Below, piece after piece: positions 7,434 to 14,950 of a stretch of DNA of 27,263 nucleotides (the stretch's first letter is position 1; every line of letters begins with the position of its first letter). The stretch is from contig DATNGZ010000032.1 of assembly GCA_035605695.1 (NCBI GenBank), positions 1-27,263 of the forward strand. The letters run 5' to 3'. The notes below the pieces were generated by a model. That model ran no database searches. It saw nothing but the letters and a program-made list of their open reading frames with translations, and had not been told where the DNA came from. A program made the translations under genes and the position numbers. This stretch comes from VRUE01 sp035605695 (GTDB lineage: Bacteria; Actinomycetota; Thermoleophilia; Solirubrobacterales; 70-9).

Positions 7434-7816
7434 CTGCTCCCCGCTCCCCTCAGCACTGTCACCGTCAGCTTCATTTGCGTCAGGTGAATCGTGCAGATGA
7501 AGCGGTACGTACCCGGCGTTTCGAAGGCGCGGGTGAAGCGGGCGTTGGTCACGGCGCTCGTCCTGGTCGAGTAGGAGCCCTTGTGCGCGAGCCCCTTTGG
7601 CCCCTGCTTCAGGTGCACGTCGTGCGGATAGGTGTTAGTGGCCGCCCAGACCCACTTGACCGTAGCGCCGCGCTTGATCGTGACCTGGTCGGGACCGAAG
7701 TAAAAGTCGGCGACGGTGATGAGCTTGGGCTTGGCCGACGAGCCGGCGCCGGCTGCGGCCGGGAGCAGGCAAAGTACGACCGCGGCGAGGGGAAGGGGCC
7801 GGCGCGCTATTTGCAC
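7430..7816 (-). CDS. Secreted cupredoxin (plastocyanin-like)
   Basis: A small exported blue-copper-type protein of 128 residues, probably an electron carrier or copper binder outside the membrane. A signal peptide covers about residues 1-24. The copper ligands appear complete: H65 in YPHDVH, C108, H111 and M115 in FICTIHLTQM. The start is taken as GTG at 7816, which puts an RR-plus-hydrophobic signal peptide at the N-terminus and overlaps the upstream gene's 3' end by 10 nt. The frame is open up to 7903, but those upstream residues look like a shadow of the beta-helix gene. No strong SD is visible. The stop overlaps the TTG of the next cupredoxin gene. Confidence 0.85.
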   Translation of the reverse strand: MQIARRPLPLAAVVLCLLPAAAGAGSSAKPKLITVADFYFGPDQVTIKRGATVKWVWAATNTYPHDVHLKQGPKGLAHKGSYSTRTSAVTNARFTRAFETPGTYRFICTIHLTQMKLTVTVLRGAGSS

Positions 7817-9381
7817 GTCAGTTCGCCCGGTTGAGCCGCGACCTCGACCGGGGTGAAGCTTTCGAACGGCGGGTGCGCCGGGACCCGCCTCACCCACGAG
7901 CACTGCTGGTTCTGCGCCGGGCTCTGGCCGGCGTAGCCGAGGATGGTGGAGGGGTTGCTTTCGTCGCCGAGGATCACCTGCAGGCCGGCGCTGAGGCTGA
8001 GGCTCCTCACCTGGTCAGCGAGCACGGTGGGTTGCGGACAGGCGGGGTAGATCGTGTTCAGCGGGATCGAGCCGTTGCCCGGCGCGAAGCTCGAGCCGGC
8101 GGTGTTGGCGGACCAGCAGTTGCCGCCGCCAGTGGCGTCGTTCCAGAAGTCGAATTCCCCGTTGGGGTCGGTCCCGCCGAGCCCCATCGAGTTTTCGACG
8201 ATCTGGTTGTTGATGTTCTTGGCGTCGTCGCCGACGTTGGCGACGAAGCTTTCGCCCGGCCCCGAGAAAGAAGCGACGCCCCACTTGTAATTGCCGAACA
8301 CGTTGTTCTGACGGACGATGTTGTTGGCGCCGCCGTAGAGGACGATCCCGACCCCGGTCGGGTAATTAACCGTCACCCCAGCCAGTTGGCCGAGGCCGCC
8401 GGAGACCGTTTTGAAGGCCGAGCCGGCGAGGAAGTAGTTGTAGTTGTTCCAGAACACGTTGTTCTTTTCGAACACGTTCCAGCCGTTGGGCTCGTAGCCC
8501 TCGCTGTCGAGCGTGTTAGGAACGATGCCGGCGCCGTTGTTGAAGAAGTCCGATTCGGCGATCAGCACGTACTTTGAGTTGGTGCCCGAGTAGCCGAGCA
8601 CGTTTTCGTAACTGACGTCGTTTCTCAGCACCGACCATTTCGGTTTTGCCTGGCACGGCGCCGGGGCGGTGCCATGGTTGGTCCAGGTGGTGGTGTCGCA
8701 AGGGGTTTCACCTATATAGAAGGCTGAGTCGCCCTGGCGGAAGCCGGTCGAGTTGAGCATCTTGCCGCCCAGGCAGCCCTTGGCGAAGAGGCCGTAGGAG
8801 CGGTTGCCGGAGGCGACCAGGTTGTTCATTGTGTACCCGTCACAGTGCTGGCCGCTCTGGGTCGCCGCGTGGACGAAGAAGCCGTTCGATTCGTAGTTGC
8901 GGGCCCACATGTTCTTGATGATCACGCCGTCGACGTCGACGACCTCGATGCCGTTCTGGGCCGCACCCAGTTCTCCCTTTGCGTTCTTGCCTTCGAGAAT
9001 CGTCTTGCGGGGGTTTTTCTTGGCCCCGATGATGGTCAGGCCTTCGAAGTTCTTCTTTCTTCGGGTGCCGTCGAGGACCACGCCCTCGACGTACTTGCCG
9101 GGCATGACTTCGACGATCGCCCTGGTCTTGGCGTTCTTCTTCTCGCGCTTGAAGGCTCCGGCCGCGTTCACCGCCTTCTGGATCGTGCGGAACTGGCAGC
9201 CGTGCTTGCAGACCAGGAAGACCTTCACCTTCGGCACAGCCTTTTTCTGTCCCTTGCCTTTCTTGGCCGAGGCCGAAGCGGGATTACCTAGCTCGGAAGC
9301 CGCGGAGAACGCCGGCGTGAGTCCGGCGAGGGAAACGCAGAATGCAACTGCGAGGGCGAAGACCGCAAACCTATGGTTCAT
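7807..9381 (-). CDS. Secreted right-handed parallel beta-helix protein
   Basis: A 524-residue exported protein with an N-terminal signal peptide (about 1-28), a Lys-rich stretch (about 34-48), then a long region of pectate-lyase/NosD-type beta-helix rungs rich in N, G and V: short repeats such as NNIVRQNNVFGNYKWG, IEVVDVDGVIIKNMW and NNLVASGNRSYGLFAKG. The segment CKHGCQFRTIQKAVNAAG near the start of the helix is typical of these folds. No catalytic residues can be assigned. NosD-like beta-helix proteins occur with copper proteins, which fits the two cupredoxin genes downstream, but a surface or polysaccharide role is equally possible. ATG at 9381 is chosen because AAGGAG lies 4 nt upstream; a longer open frame to 9492 lacks both SD and signal-peptide logic. 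Confidence 0.85.
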   Translation of the reverse strand: MNHRFAVFALAVAFCVSLAGLTPAFSAASELGNPASASAKKGKGQKKAVPKVKVFLVCKHGCQFRTIQKAVNAAGAFKREKKNAKTRAIVEVMPGKYVEGVVLDGTRRKKNFEGLTIIGAKKNPRKTILEGKNAKGELGAAQNGIEVVDVDGVIIKNMWARNYESNGFFVHAATQSGQHCDGYTMNNLVASGNRSYGLFAKGCLGGKMLNSTGFRQGDSAFYIGETPCDTTTWTNHGTAPAPCQAKPKWSVLRNDVSYENVLGYSGTNSKYVLIAESDFFNNGAGIVPNTLDSEGYEPNGWNVFEKNNVFWNNYNYFLAGSAFKTVSGGLGQLAGVTVNYPTGVGIVLYGGANNIVRQNNVFGNYKWGVASFSGPGESFVANVGDDAKNINNQIVENSMGLGGTDPNGEFDFWNDATGGGNCWSANTAGSSFAPGNGSIPLNTIYPACPQPTVLADQVRSLSLSAGLQVILGDESNPSTILGYAGQSPAQNQQCSWVRRVPAHPPFESFTPVEVAAQPGELTCK

Positions 9382-9466
9382 CTCTCTCCTTGCTCCGTGG
9401 GCCATCCTCACGCCCTGCCTCCCACGGGCAACCTGCGCAGGAAAACTGTAGCGCAGCCCATTTAGC

Positions 9467-9967
9467 GTGCTGAATTCAGGTCGAGTTGTCATCCGCGAAC
9501 GGCGGCATGCTGTGCGGACTTTGAGGCGCGTTCCGGCTTACTTCGCAGTTGCGGGGGTCGACCTTCGCGAGGAGATGACCAGGCTGCGGGGCCTGCCGGC
9601 TTTCGCCGATGGGCCGCTGCCTGGAAGCGAGCCCGAACTGAAGGTAAGGCGGGCGCGCCGTCATCCCAACCGGCTCGGTTTTGCCGTACCGAGCCAGTTC
9701 CGACTCTCGGTCACCGCCTACCCAGGGATCCGCGCCGGCGACGCGCTCGAGACCCTGCTCCACGAGCTGACCCACCTGCACGTTGGCCGCGCTGCCGAGG
9801 CGCACGGTTGGCACGGTGCGACCTTCAAGCGCACGCTGGCGCGGGCGATGGAGGAGGCCTATGGGGTCGTCGGGCTGAGGCCGCGCAGCACGATCCACGG
9901 CGTCTACGCGGAGGCGATTGAGCGGGCGCGGCTCATGCCTGGTGAGCCACTGCAGATGCGGATCTGA
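9467..9967 (+). CDS. SprT-like zinc metallopeptidase domain protein
   Basis: A 166-residue protein with the zinc-protease motif HELTH at residues 99-103 and a distal HGATF segment at 116-120. This is the HExxH...HGxxF layout of SprT/Spartan-type and WLM-type domains. No signal peptide or membrane helix is seen, so it should be cytoplasmic. SprT-family domains can process DNA-protein crosslinks, but most bacterial members are uncharacterised. The GTG at 9467 is uncertain because no SD is seen; GTG at 9512 is an alternative. The LtrA-type gene follows with 1 nt between stop and start, suggesting an operon. Confidence 0.78.
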   Translation: MLNSGRVVIRERRHAVRTLRRVPAYFAVAGVDLREEMTRLRGLPAFADGPLPGSEPELKVRRARRHPNRLGFAVPSQFRLSVTAYPGIRAGDALETLLHELTHLHVGRAAEAHGWHGATFKRTLARAMEEAYGVVGLRPRSTIHGVYAEAIERARLMPGEPLQMRI

Positions 9968-9968
9968 G

Positions 9969-11135
9969 GTGACGTCCGGCAGAGACAGCTCGCTGGTTCG
10001 CCCGCGCGAAGTCGCGCGCGCGGTAACGCCGATCGAGCTCTTCTTCGACCTCGTCTACGTCTTCACCGTCAGTCAGCTCTCGCGGCACCTGGTCGAGCAC
10101 GTCGACCTGCGCGGCATGGCCGAGACGCTCGTCCTCACCCTGGCGGTGATGTACGCCTGGTTCATGACCGTGTGGACCTCGAACTGGCTCGACATCGAGC
10201 GGCGCCAGGTGCAGCTGGCCCTGCTCGGGCTGATGTTCGCCAGCCTGCTGATGTCGACCTCGGTCGCTGGCGCCTTCGGCGTCTCCTTCCCGCCCTGGCT
10301 GAGCGACCGGGCCGGCCTCTTCGTGATCGGCTACCTGGCGATCCAGCTTGGCCGCACGGCCTTCGCCGTCGTCGCCTTCCGCGGCCACCGCCTGCACGAT
10401 CACTTTTCCAACGCCCTGGTCTGGGAGCTGGCGACGGCCATCCTCTGGATCGCCGGGATATTCGCCCACGGTGACGGCCGCCTGGCGATCTGGGCGCTCG
10501 CCGTGCTCCTCACCTACGGCGGCGTGATCGTCGGCCACCCGCTGCCGGGCAAGCGCAGTCCTTTCAGCTCCGACAGCCAGATCTACGCCGAGCACCTGCT
10601 TGAGCGCTTCCGCCTCTTCTTCCTGATCGCCCTCGGCGAGACGGTGCTGACGATCGGCAACGCCTTCGCCAACGTGCCGCTCGAGGCGGAAACGGTGATC
10701 GTGGTTACCACCGCCTTCCTCGGCACGGTCTCGCTCTGGTGGTGCTACTTCCACCGCGCTGAGCGGATCGGCATGAACGCGATCGAGCGGGCCGACGACG
10801 CCTCCCGCCTCGTCGCCATCGGCAACTACGCCCTGATCGCAATGGTGATCGGCATCGTCGCGATCGCCGTCGGCGACGAGCGGGCACTGATCGAACCCGC
10901 GGCGAACGTCCCGCTCGCGACGGCGGCTCTCATCTTCGGCGGGCCGGCGATCTTCCTGCTCGCCCAGCTCGGCTTTATCCACCAGGCAACTGGCACGATC
11001 TCCAACACTCGCATCGTTGCCTGCCTGACCCTTGCTGTCCTCGTGCCGGCGACCGCCTCATTCAGTCTGCTCGTCGCGGTGATCGCCGCGAGCGCCGTCC
11101 TGCTCGCGGTAGCGATCAGCGACACGCGTGCCTAG
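9969..11135 (+). CDS. Low temperature requirement protein A (LtrA) family membrane protein
   Basis: A 388-residue integral membrane protein with about 10-12 hydrophobic helices. The N-terminal signature TPIELFFDLVYVFTVSQLS, the MYAWFMTVWTSNWLD segment and the ALGETVLTIG segment match the LtrA family, first linked to growth at low temperature in Listeria; the molecular function is unknown. The GTG at 9969 comes 1 nt after the upstream stop. An in-frame ATG at 9918 lies inside the SprT-like gene and would add residues unlike the family. The 3' end faces the convergent microprotein gene at 25 bp. Confidence 0.88.
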   Translation: MTSGRDSSLVRPREVARAVTPIELFFDLVYVFTVSQLSRHLVEHVDLRGMAETLVLTLAVMYAWFMTVWTSNWLDIERRQVQLALLGLMFASLLMSTSVAGAFGVSFPPWLSDRAGLFVIGYLAIQLGRTAFAVVAFRGHRLHDHFSNALVWELATAILWIAGIFAHGDGRLAIWALAVLLTYGGVIVGHPLPGKRSPFSSDSQIYAEHLLERFRLFFLIALGETVLTIGNAFANVPLEAETVIVVTTAFLGTVSLWWCYFHRAERIGMNAIERADDASRLVAIGNYALIAMVIGIVAIAVGDERALIEPAANVPLATAALIFGGPAIFLLAQLGFIHQATGTISNTRIVACLTLAVLVPATASFSLLVAVIAASAVLLAVAISDTRA

Positions 11136-11160
11136 CCGAGGACCAAGCCACGGCGCTCGC

Positions 11161-11313
11161 CTATTCCTCAGGCTCCTCGTCCCAGTGGCGGCGCTCGCGC
11201 AGAAAGTGGACGACGAGGACGATGCAGACGACCAGTGCGGGAGCGAAGACCGGCAGCGCCGCGACTGCGTTGTGATGGGCGAGCGGCAGGATCTGCGCCA
11301 GCGCCGAGATCAT
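11161..11313 (-). CDS. 50-residue single-span membrane microprotein
   Basis: I found this by translating the minus strand after the large membrane-protein gene. ATG at 11313 overlaps that gene's TGA as ATGA, and the frame runs 50 codons to TAG at 11161. The product starts MISALAQILPLAHHNAVAAL, has one hydrophobic helix (about residues 17-37) and ends in a charged tail (RERRHWDEEPEE). The ATGA overlap, hydrophobic helix, and positive then acidic tail are what a real small subunit would show. The HH pair at residues 13-14 could bind a metal or heme. It is probably a partner of the upstream polytopic protein. I recognise no family. Confidence 0.65.
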   Translation of the reverse strand: MISALAQILPLAHHNAVAALPVFAPALVVCIVLVVHFLRERRHWDEEPEE

Positions 11314-13139
11314 CCGCTGCCGCCCTGGTGTTGAAGGCTCCGCGTTGCCTCGGCACGACCCGGCCGGCGCCGCGACCGGGGCCCCGCCGAGAGCCGGTGC
11401 AGCGCCCAGGCGAGCAGGGCGAGCAGGCCCAGCGTCACCCCGGCGACAACCGAGTAGGCGATCGCAACGAGAACCGGGCTGCCACCTTTTTGCTCGCGCT
11501 GCAGCAGCTTGTGCTCGTTGCGGAAGTCCCGGGTGAAGCTGGCGGCGGCGGGGACTTCACCGACCGGGATCGCCGCGTCGCGTGGCAGGTAGACCGGCAG
11601 CGCCGCCAGTGAGTCGCCCTTGTGCAGGCGGACCATCGTCTTCCAGCTGCCGGAGACCGGGATCGGCTGCGTGGTGCGATAGCGGCCCGGGCCGGTCTGC
11701 AGCAGACGGTCGACGACGAGGCCACCGCCCTGCCAGGCGGTCATGTCGAACCACTCCGCTCCCTTGGCGGCGTCGGGTGGTCGCAGCGCGATCGTGGCCT
11801 GGACCTGTCGGTCCGGACCGGCGCTGGTGTCGTGCAGAACAACCCGCGCGCTGACGCCCCGCTCGGTCGAGGTGTGGAGGCCGAAGGCAACCAGTGCGAC
11901 GAGGACGAGCGCGCTGCAGACCGCCGCTGCGCGCAGGGCCGGCGGCCGCTTCGGCCGCTCGACCCCGAGGTGGGAGCCGATCCAGGCGCCAATGGTTGCA
12001 CCGGCAAGCGCCGCAGCGAGTCCGAGCAGGGCCCCTTCCGGGAACATTGCCGCCGGCCAGGGCAGCGGCATCCAGACCTGCGACCAGGCCCACTCGGCGG
12101 CGAGGCCGACCGTGCCGATTCCCAGCCCCGCCCAGAGCCCAAAGCGCAGTGGACGGTCCGTCGGCACCCGGAAGGCAACTGCCTCGACCACCAGCGCCTC
12201 GGCTATGTAAAGGGGGAAATGGGGCATCGTCTGTCCGAGCACCGGGCCGACCAACAGCGAGAGACCGCCGCGGATGACGATGAAGAAGGCGACAGCCCCC
12301 AGCGCCGCCCCGCGACCGGCATAGACGCGGGCGAGCACGAGGCCGAGCCCCGCCGCCAGCATCAGCAGCATCGGCTGGAAGATCAGCTGGAATTGCGGCA
12401 CGCCGAAGTCGAACTCGGCCTGGAAGGTGGAGAGGCCGACCATCAGCCCGCCGGTGAGGGCGACGGCACGCATCCTCGTCGTCGATACGTGCTCTTTGCG
12501 CTTGAGCACGTCATTGGCCCGCAGGCCCTCGACCGTCAGCACGGCGATCCCGACCAGGGTCATCGCGGCACCGCCGATCAGCATCAGGTGGGTTGGGCCC
12601 CACAGGGTCACGTCCTGGCCGAAGATCCGGTGCCAGACGTCGTCGAGCGGGAAGCCGATTAGCGAGAAGGCGCCGCAGGCGCAGATCAGCACGCCGCCGA
12701 GCGGCGCCCACCAGTCGCGCCCGAGCCGGATCGCAACCTCGCTCGGCCGCTCGCGTGGCAGGACGATCGCGATGAAGCCGGCGGTGAAGATGCCGAAGAG
12801 GCCGGCGAGGATGAAGTAGTGCGCCGGGTTGGCCAGCGGGCCCGGGTCGCGGCCGTTGTCGATATGCAGGGAGATGTCCCAGTACATGCCAAAGAGGGCG
12901 ATGATCAGCGAGCCGGTGGCGAAGCCGGAAGGCAGCGCCGCCCATCCCGGTATGCCGGAAACCCGTTCGGCGAACGCCGCAAAGTGCTCCAGCAGCTTGA
13001 CTCGACCGGAGCGATGGCCGAAGCCCAGGTAGAGCAGCGCGGCGGTGATCAGCATCGCGCCGATCGTGGCGATCACGATCTGGCCGAGTTCGGCGCCGCC
13101 GGCGGGTGGGGCGGAGGTCTGAGCGATTACCTGATACAT
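11310..13139 (-). CDS. Polytopic membrane protein with C-terminal YtkA/FixH-like ectodomain
   Basis: A 609-residue protein with roughly a dozen predicted helices in the first 425 residues, a probable external beta domain (about 435-555), and a last helix near 565-585. The membrane part has conserved-looking polar patches: MYWDISLHIDNGRDPG, PAHYFIL and WGPTHLM, each with His or Asp that could bind metal or protons. The external domain ends in a pattern (GPGRYRTTQPIPVSGSWKT) reminiscent of YtkA/FixH/CopD-type domains; this is a loose match. I do not recognise the whole protein. ATG at 13139 is chosen because GAGGT lies 5 nt upstream. It is divergent from a MerR-type regulator across a palindrome and overlaps the microprotein gene by 4 nt. 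Confidence 0.85.
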   Translation of the reverse strand: MYQVIAQTSAPPAGGAELGQIVIATIGAMLITAALLYLGFGHRSGRVKLLEHFAAFAERVSGIPGWAALPSGFATGSLIIALFGMYWDISLHIDNGRDPGPLANPAHYFILAGLFGIFTAGFIAIVLPRERPSEVAIRLGRDWWAPLGGVLICACGAFSLIGFPLDDVWHRIFGQDVTLWGPTHLMLIGGAAMTLVGIAVLTVEGLRANDVLKRKEHVSTTRMRAVALTGGLMVGLSTFQAEFDFGVPQFQLIFQPMLLMLAAGLGLVLARVYAGRGAALGAVAFFIVIRGGLSLLVGPVLGQTMPHFPLYIAEALVVEAVAFRVPTDRPLRFGLWAGLGIGTVGLAAEWAWSQVWMPLPWPAAMFPEGALLGLAAALAGATIGAWIGSHLGVERPKRPPALRAAAVCSALVLVALVAFGLHTSTERGVSARVVLHDTSAGPDRQVQATIALRPPDAAKGAEWFDMTAWQGGGLVVDRLLQTGPGRYRTTQPIPVSGSWKTMVRLHKGDSLAALPVYLPRDAAIPVGEVPAAASFTRDFRNEHKLLQREQKGGSPVLVAIAYSVVAGVTLGLLALLAWALHRLSAGPRSRRRPGRAEATRSLQHQGGSG

Positions 13140-13140
13140 G

Positions 13141-13160
13141 GTTACCTCAAATGAGGTTAC
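13141..13160. promoter_or_regulatory. Putative MerR-family operator between divergent genes
   Basis: GTTACCTCAAATGAGGTTAC contains ACCTCA-AA-TGAGGT, a perfect 6-bp palindrome, within a wider imperfect 20-bp one. It lies just 1 nt upstream of the membrane-protein start and about 24 bp before the regulator start. MerR-family proteins bind such dyads in their own divergent promoter regions. GAGGT in the palindrome also serves as the SD of the minus-strand gene, so binding here could block its translation start region or promoter. Confidence 0.6.
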
Positions 13161-13171
13161 ATACTTCAGGA

Positions 13172-13177
13172 TAGGAT
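13172..13177 (+). promoter_or_regulatory. Putative -10 box of leaderless MerR gene
   Basis: TAGGAT fits TANNNT and ends 6 nt before ATG at 13184, the same distance as at holB. No SD lies between. The proposed operator begins about 30 bp upstream and overlaps the expected -35 region, consistent with autoregulation. Confidence 0.5.
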
Positions 13178-13183
13178 CGTGTG

Positions 13184-13954
13184 ATGACAGACACACGAGC
13201 CAAATCAGCAGCCGCCCCGGGCGAGGGGGAGGAGGCGACCCTCACGGTCGAGCAGCTCGCCTACGAGACCGGGATGTCGGTGCGCAACATCCGCAACCAC
13301 CAGTCGCGCGGCCTGCTGCCGCCACCGGAGGTGCGCGCCCGGATCGGCTACTACGGGCCCAAACACGTTGCCCGCCTGCGCCTGATCCAGGAGATGCAGG
13401 GGGAGGGCTTCAAGCTCAGCGCGATCTCGCGGCTGATCGGCGAGCACGGTGCCGACGCCGAACGCTTCGTCGGCCTGCGCCAGGCGGTCACCGCGCCCTT
13501 CGCGACCGAGGCGTCCGAGGTCCTCAGTCGTGAGGAGCTGGTGGAGCGCTTCCAGGTCGAAGATGCCCGCCTGCTCGCCAAGGCCCAGAAGCTCGGCCTG
13601 TTGATCGACCTCGGCGGTGAGCGCTACGAAGCGCCAAGTCCGGCACTCCTCCGCGCCGCCGAAGACGTGCTGAAAATGGGCATAAGCCTGTCGGCGGCGC
13701 TGGCCGCGATCGAGAAGTTGAACCGCAACTCGCAGTCCTCGGCGCGCACCTTCGTCAACCTCTTCGTCGAGGAACTATGGAAGCCCTTCGACGAAGCGGG
13801 CCGCCCCGACGAGGGCTGGGCCGAGATCATCGAGTCGATCGAACGACTGCGCCCACTCGCGGTCGAGGCCCTCAACGCCACCTTCCGCCTCACCCTGACG
13901 TCCGAAGTCGAGAAGGCGTTTGGCGAAGTGCTCGAACGCCGCAAGAAGAGGTAA
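13184..13954 (+). CDS. MerR-family transcriptional regulator
   Basis: A 256-residue DNA-binding protein. Residues about 18-85 form the MerR winged helix: LTVEQLAYETGMSVRNIRNH is the recognition part, followed by GYYGPKHVARLRLIQEMQ and a GFKLSAI segment. A longer than usual helical C-terminal part (about 95-256) has no cysteine cluster, so it is not a classic metal sensor and may bind a small molecule or protein. ATG at 13184 is preferred over GTG at 13181 because TAGGAT lies exactly 6 nt before it. It probably controls the divergent membrane protein/microprotein operon and itself through the palindrome at 13141-13160. The ligand is unknown. Confidence 0.88.
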   Translation: MTDTRAKSAAAPGEGEEATLTVEQLAYETGMSVRNIRNHQSRGLLPPPEVRARIGYYGPKHVARLRLIQEMQGEGFKLSAISRLIGEHGADAERFVGLRQAVTAPFATEASEVLSREELVERFQVEDARLLAKAQKLGLLIDLGGERYEAPSPALLRAAEDVLKMGISLSAALAAIEKLNRNSQSSARTFVNLFVEELWKPFDEAGRPDEGWAEIIESIERLRPLAVEALNATFRLTLTSEVEKAFGEVLERRKKR

Positions 13955-14061
13955 AAAAGCTTGACAGCTCTCAGTGGGAGCGGGAGGCTGGCTGCGTGCG
14001 GAGCATCGACGTTCGCGCGAGCCCGCACTCGAACCGTAACCAATAGTGAGAGGAATCAAAA

Positions 14062-14769
14062 ATGAGAGGACCTGGATTCAGGACCCTTGGCCTATCCCTA
14101 ATTGCGGCCCTTGGCCTGATGGCATTTGCCGCCACATCGGCTCAGGCGCTGGGAAATTGGCGGATCGAAGGCGCAAACATCAACGCGACAAAGGAATTCG
14201 AATCCGAAAAAGACAGCAATGGCTTCAAAATCTTAGTTCCAACTATGAACATAGAGGTTTTCTGCGAAAACTTTGCTACCGATGACGGCTTACTCTTTGC
14301 CGGCGTCAAAGCTGGCGAAGGCTTAGCAGAACTCTTATTCACAACATGCAGTGTGAATCAGTTGAGCCCCTTAACGGCACTTCCCTGCACGGTTGCTAAT
14401 TTTACGGCCAAAGTAAAATTCTCGCTGATCTTACATAAAACAAAGAATTATCTTTACGTCGAACCAGATGGCGGGAAAGAATTCACGAAAATTAAATTCG
14501 CGGGCGCTTCATGTCTCTTGATGCCTGAATACGCGATTACTGGCCAAGTCGTGCTCCAGGATGGACTATCGGGGGATTTCGCGACAGAATTAATTAAACA
14601 CTTAGTCGAAGAAGCTCCCCAAAAATTATTCAATTTGCAGTTTGAAGAGGGTATCTTCTTACCGCTCTCCCAAATTACGTTCGGCAGTGCAGCTGCCACC
14701 CTTGATGGCAGTGCCTGGTTGAAGTTGAAGGCTCCGGAAGCCAACAAGAACTGGAGCGGCCTCGTCTAA
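14062..14769 (+). CDS. Secreted protein of unknown function, low-GC, TTA-rich
   Basis: A 235-residue exported protein with a clear signal peptide (MRGPGFRTLGLSLIAALGLM, cleavage probably after SAQA near residue 29). Four mature cysteines (in VFCENF, TTCSVN, LPCTVA and ASCLLM) could form two disulfides. I recognise no domain. Base use differs sharply from all neighbours: 8 in-frame TTA leucine codons and many A/T-ending codons, with 14401-14460 only about one third G+C. AGAGGA lies about 7 nt before ATG and a perfect 15-bp hairpin follows the stop. It is a single-gene unit. Either recent transfer or special expression control by a rare TTA tRNA could explain it. Confidence 0.8.
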   Translation: MRGPGFRTLGLSLIAALGLMAFAATSAQALGNWRIEGANINATKEFESEKDSNGFKILVPTMNIEVFCENFATDDGLLFAGVKAGEGLAELLFTTCSVNQLSPLTALPCTVANFTAKVKFSLILHKTKNYLYVEPDGGKEFTKIKFAGASCLLMPEYAITGQVVLQDGLSGDFATELIKHLVEEAPQKLFNLQFEEGIFLPLSQITFGSAAATLDGSAWLKLKAPEANKNWSGLV

Positions 14770-14786
14770 GTCGAATCCGCGTAGTC

Positions 14787-14820
14787 ATCACTGGGGCCCG
14801 CTTCGGCGGGCCCCAGTGAT
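14787..14820 (+). terminator. Strong hairpin after the low-GC gene
   Basis: A perfect 15-bp stem (14787-14801 with 14806-14820) closed by a TTCG tetraloop, starting 17 nt after the stop of the secreted-protein gene. The stem is very GC-rich. Only one T follows it directly, so termination would be of the actinobacterial U-poor type, or it may act as a 3' stabilising hairpin. Confidence 0.75.
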
Positions 14821-14950
14821 TCAGGGCCCGCGGTGGGGCCAGCCGGCCGTAGCGCTTCCTTGTTGCTCCGGGCTACCACGGATAGGCTGGCCGTGGCGTC
14901 GTTGTCTCGCTCAACGGCGATTTATCGCACGAGGATGAAGGAGCACTTCA

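Noticed and set aside
13961..13990. TTGACA as -35 of a promoter for the low-GC gene
   Set aside because: The hexamer is perfect, but no TANNNT-like -10 lies 16-19 bp downstream.
14770..14790. tRNA-like GTCGAATCC (T-arm resemblance)
   Set aside because: No acceptor stem, anticodon arm or other tRNA parts can be folded around it.
14837..14892. GGCCAGCC/GGCTGGCC 8-bp inverted pair upstream of the lipid-kinase gene
   Set aside because: Short and GC-rich with a 40-nt loop; expected by chance in such a genome.
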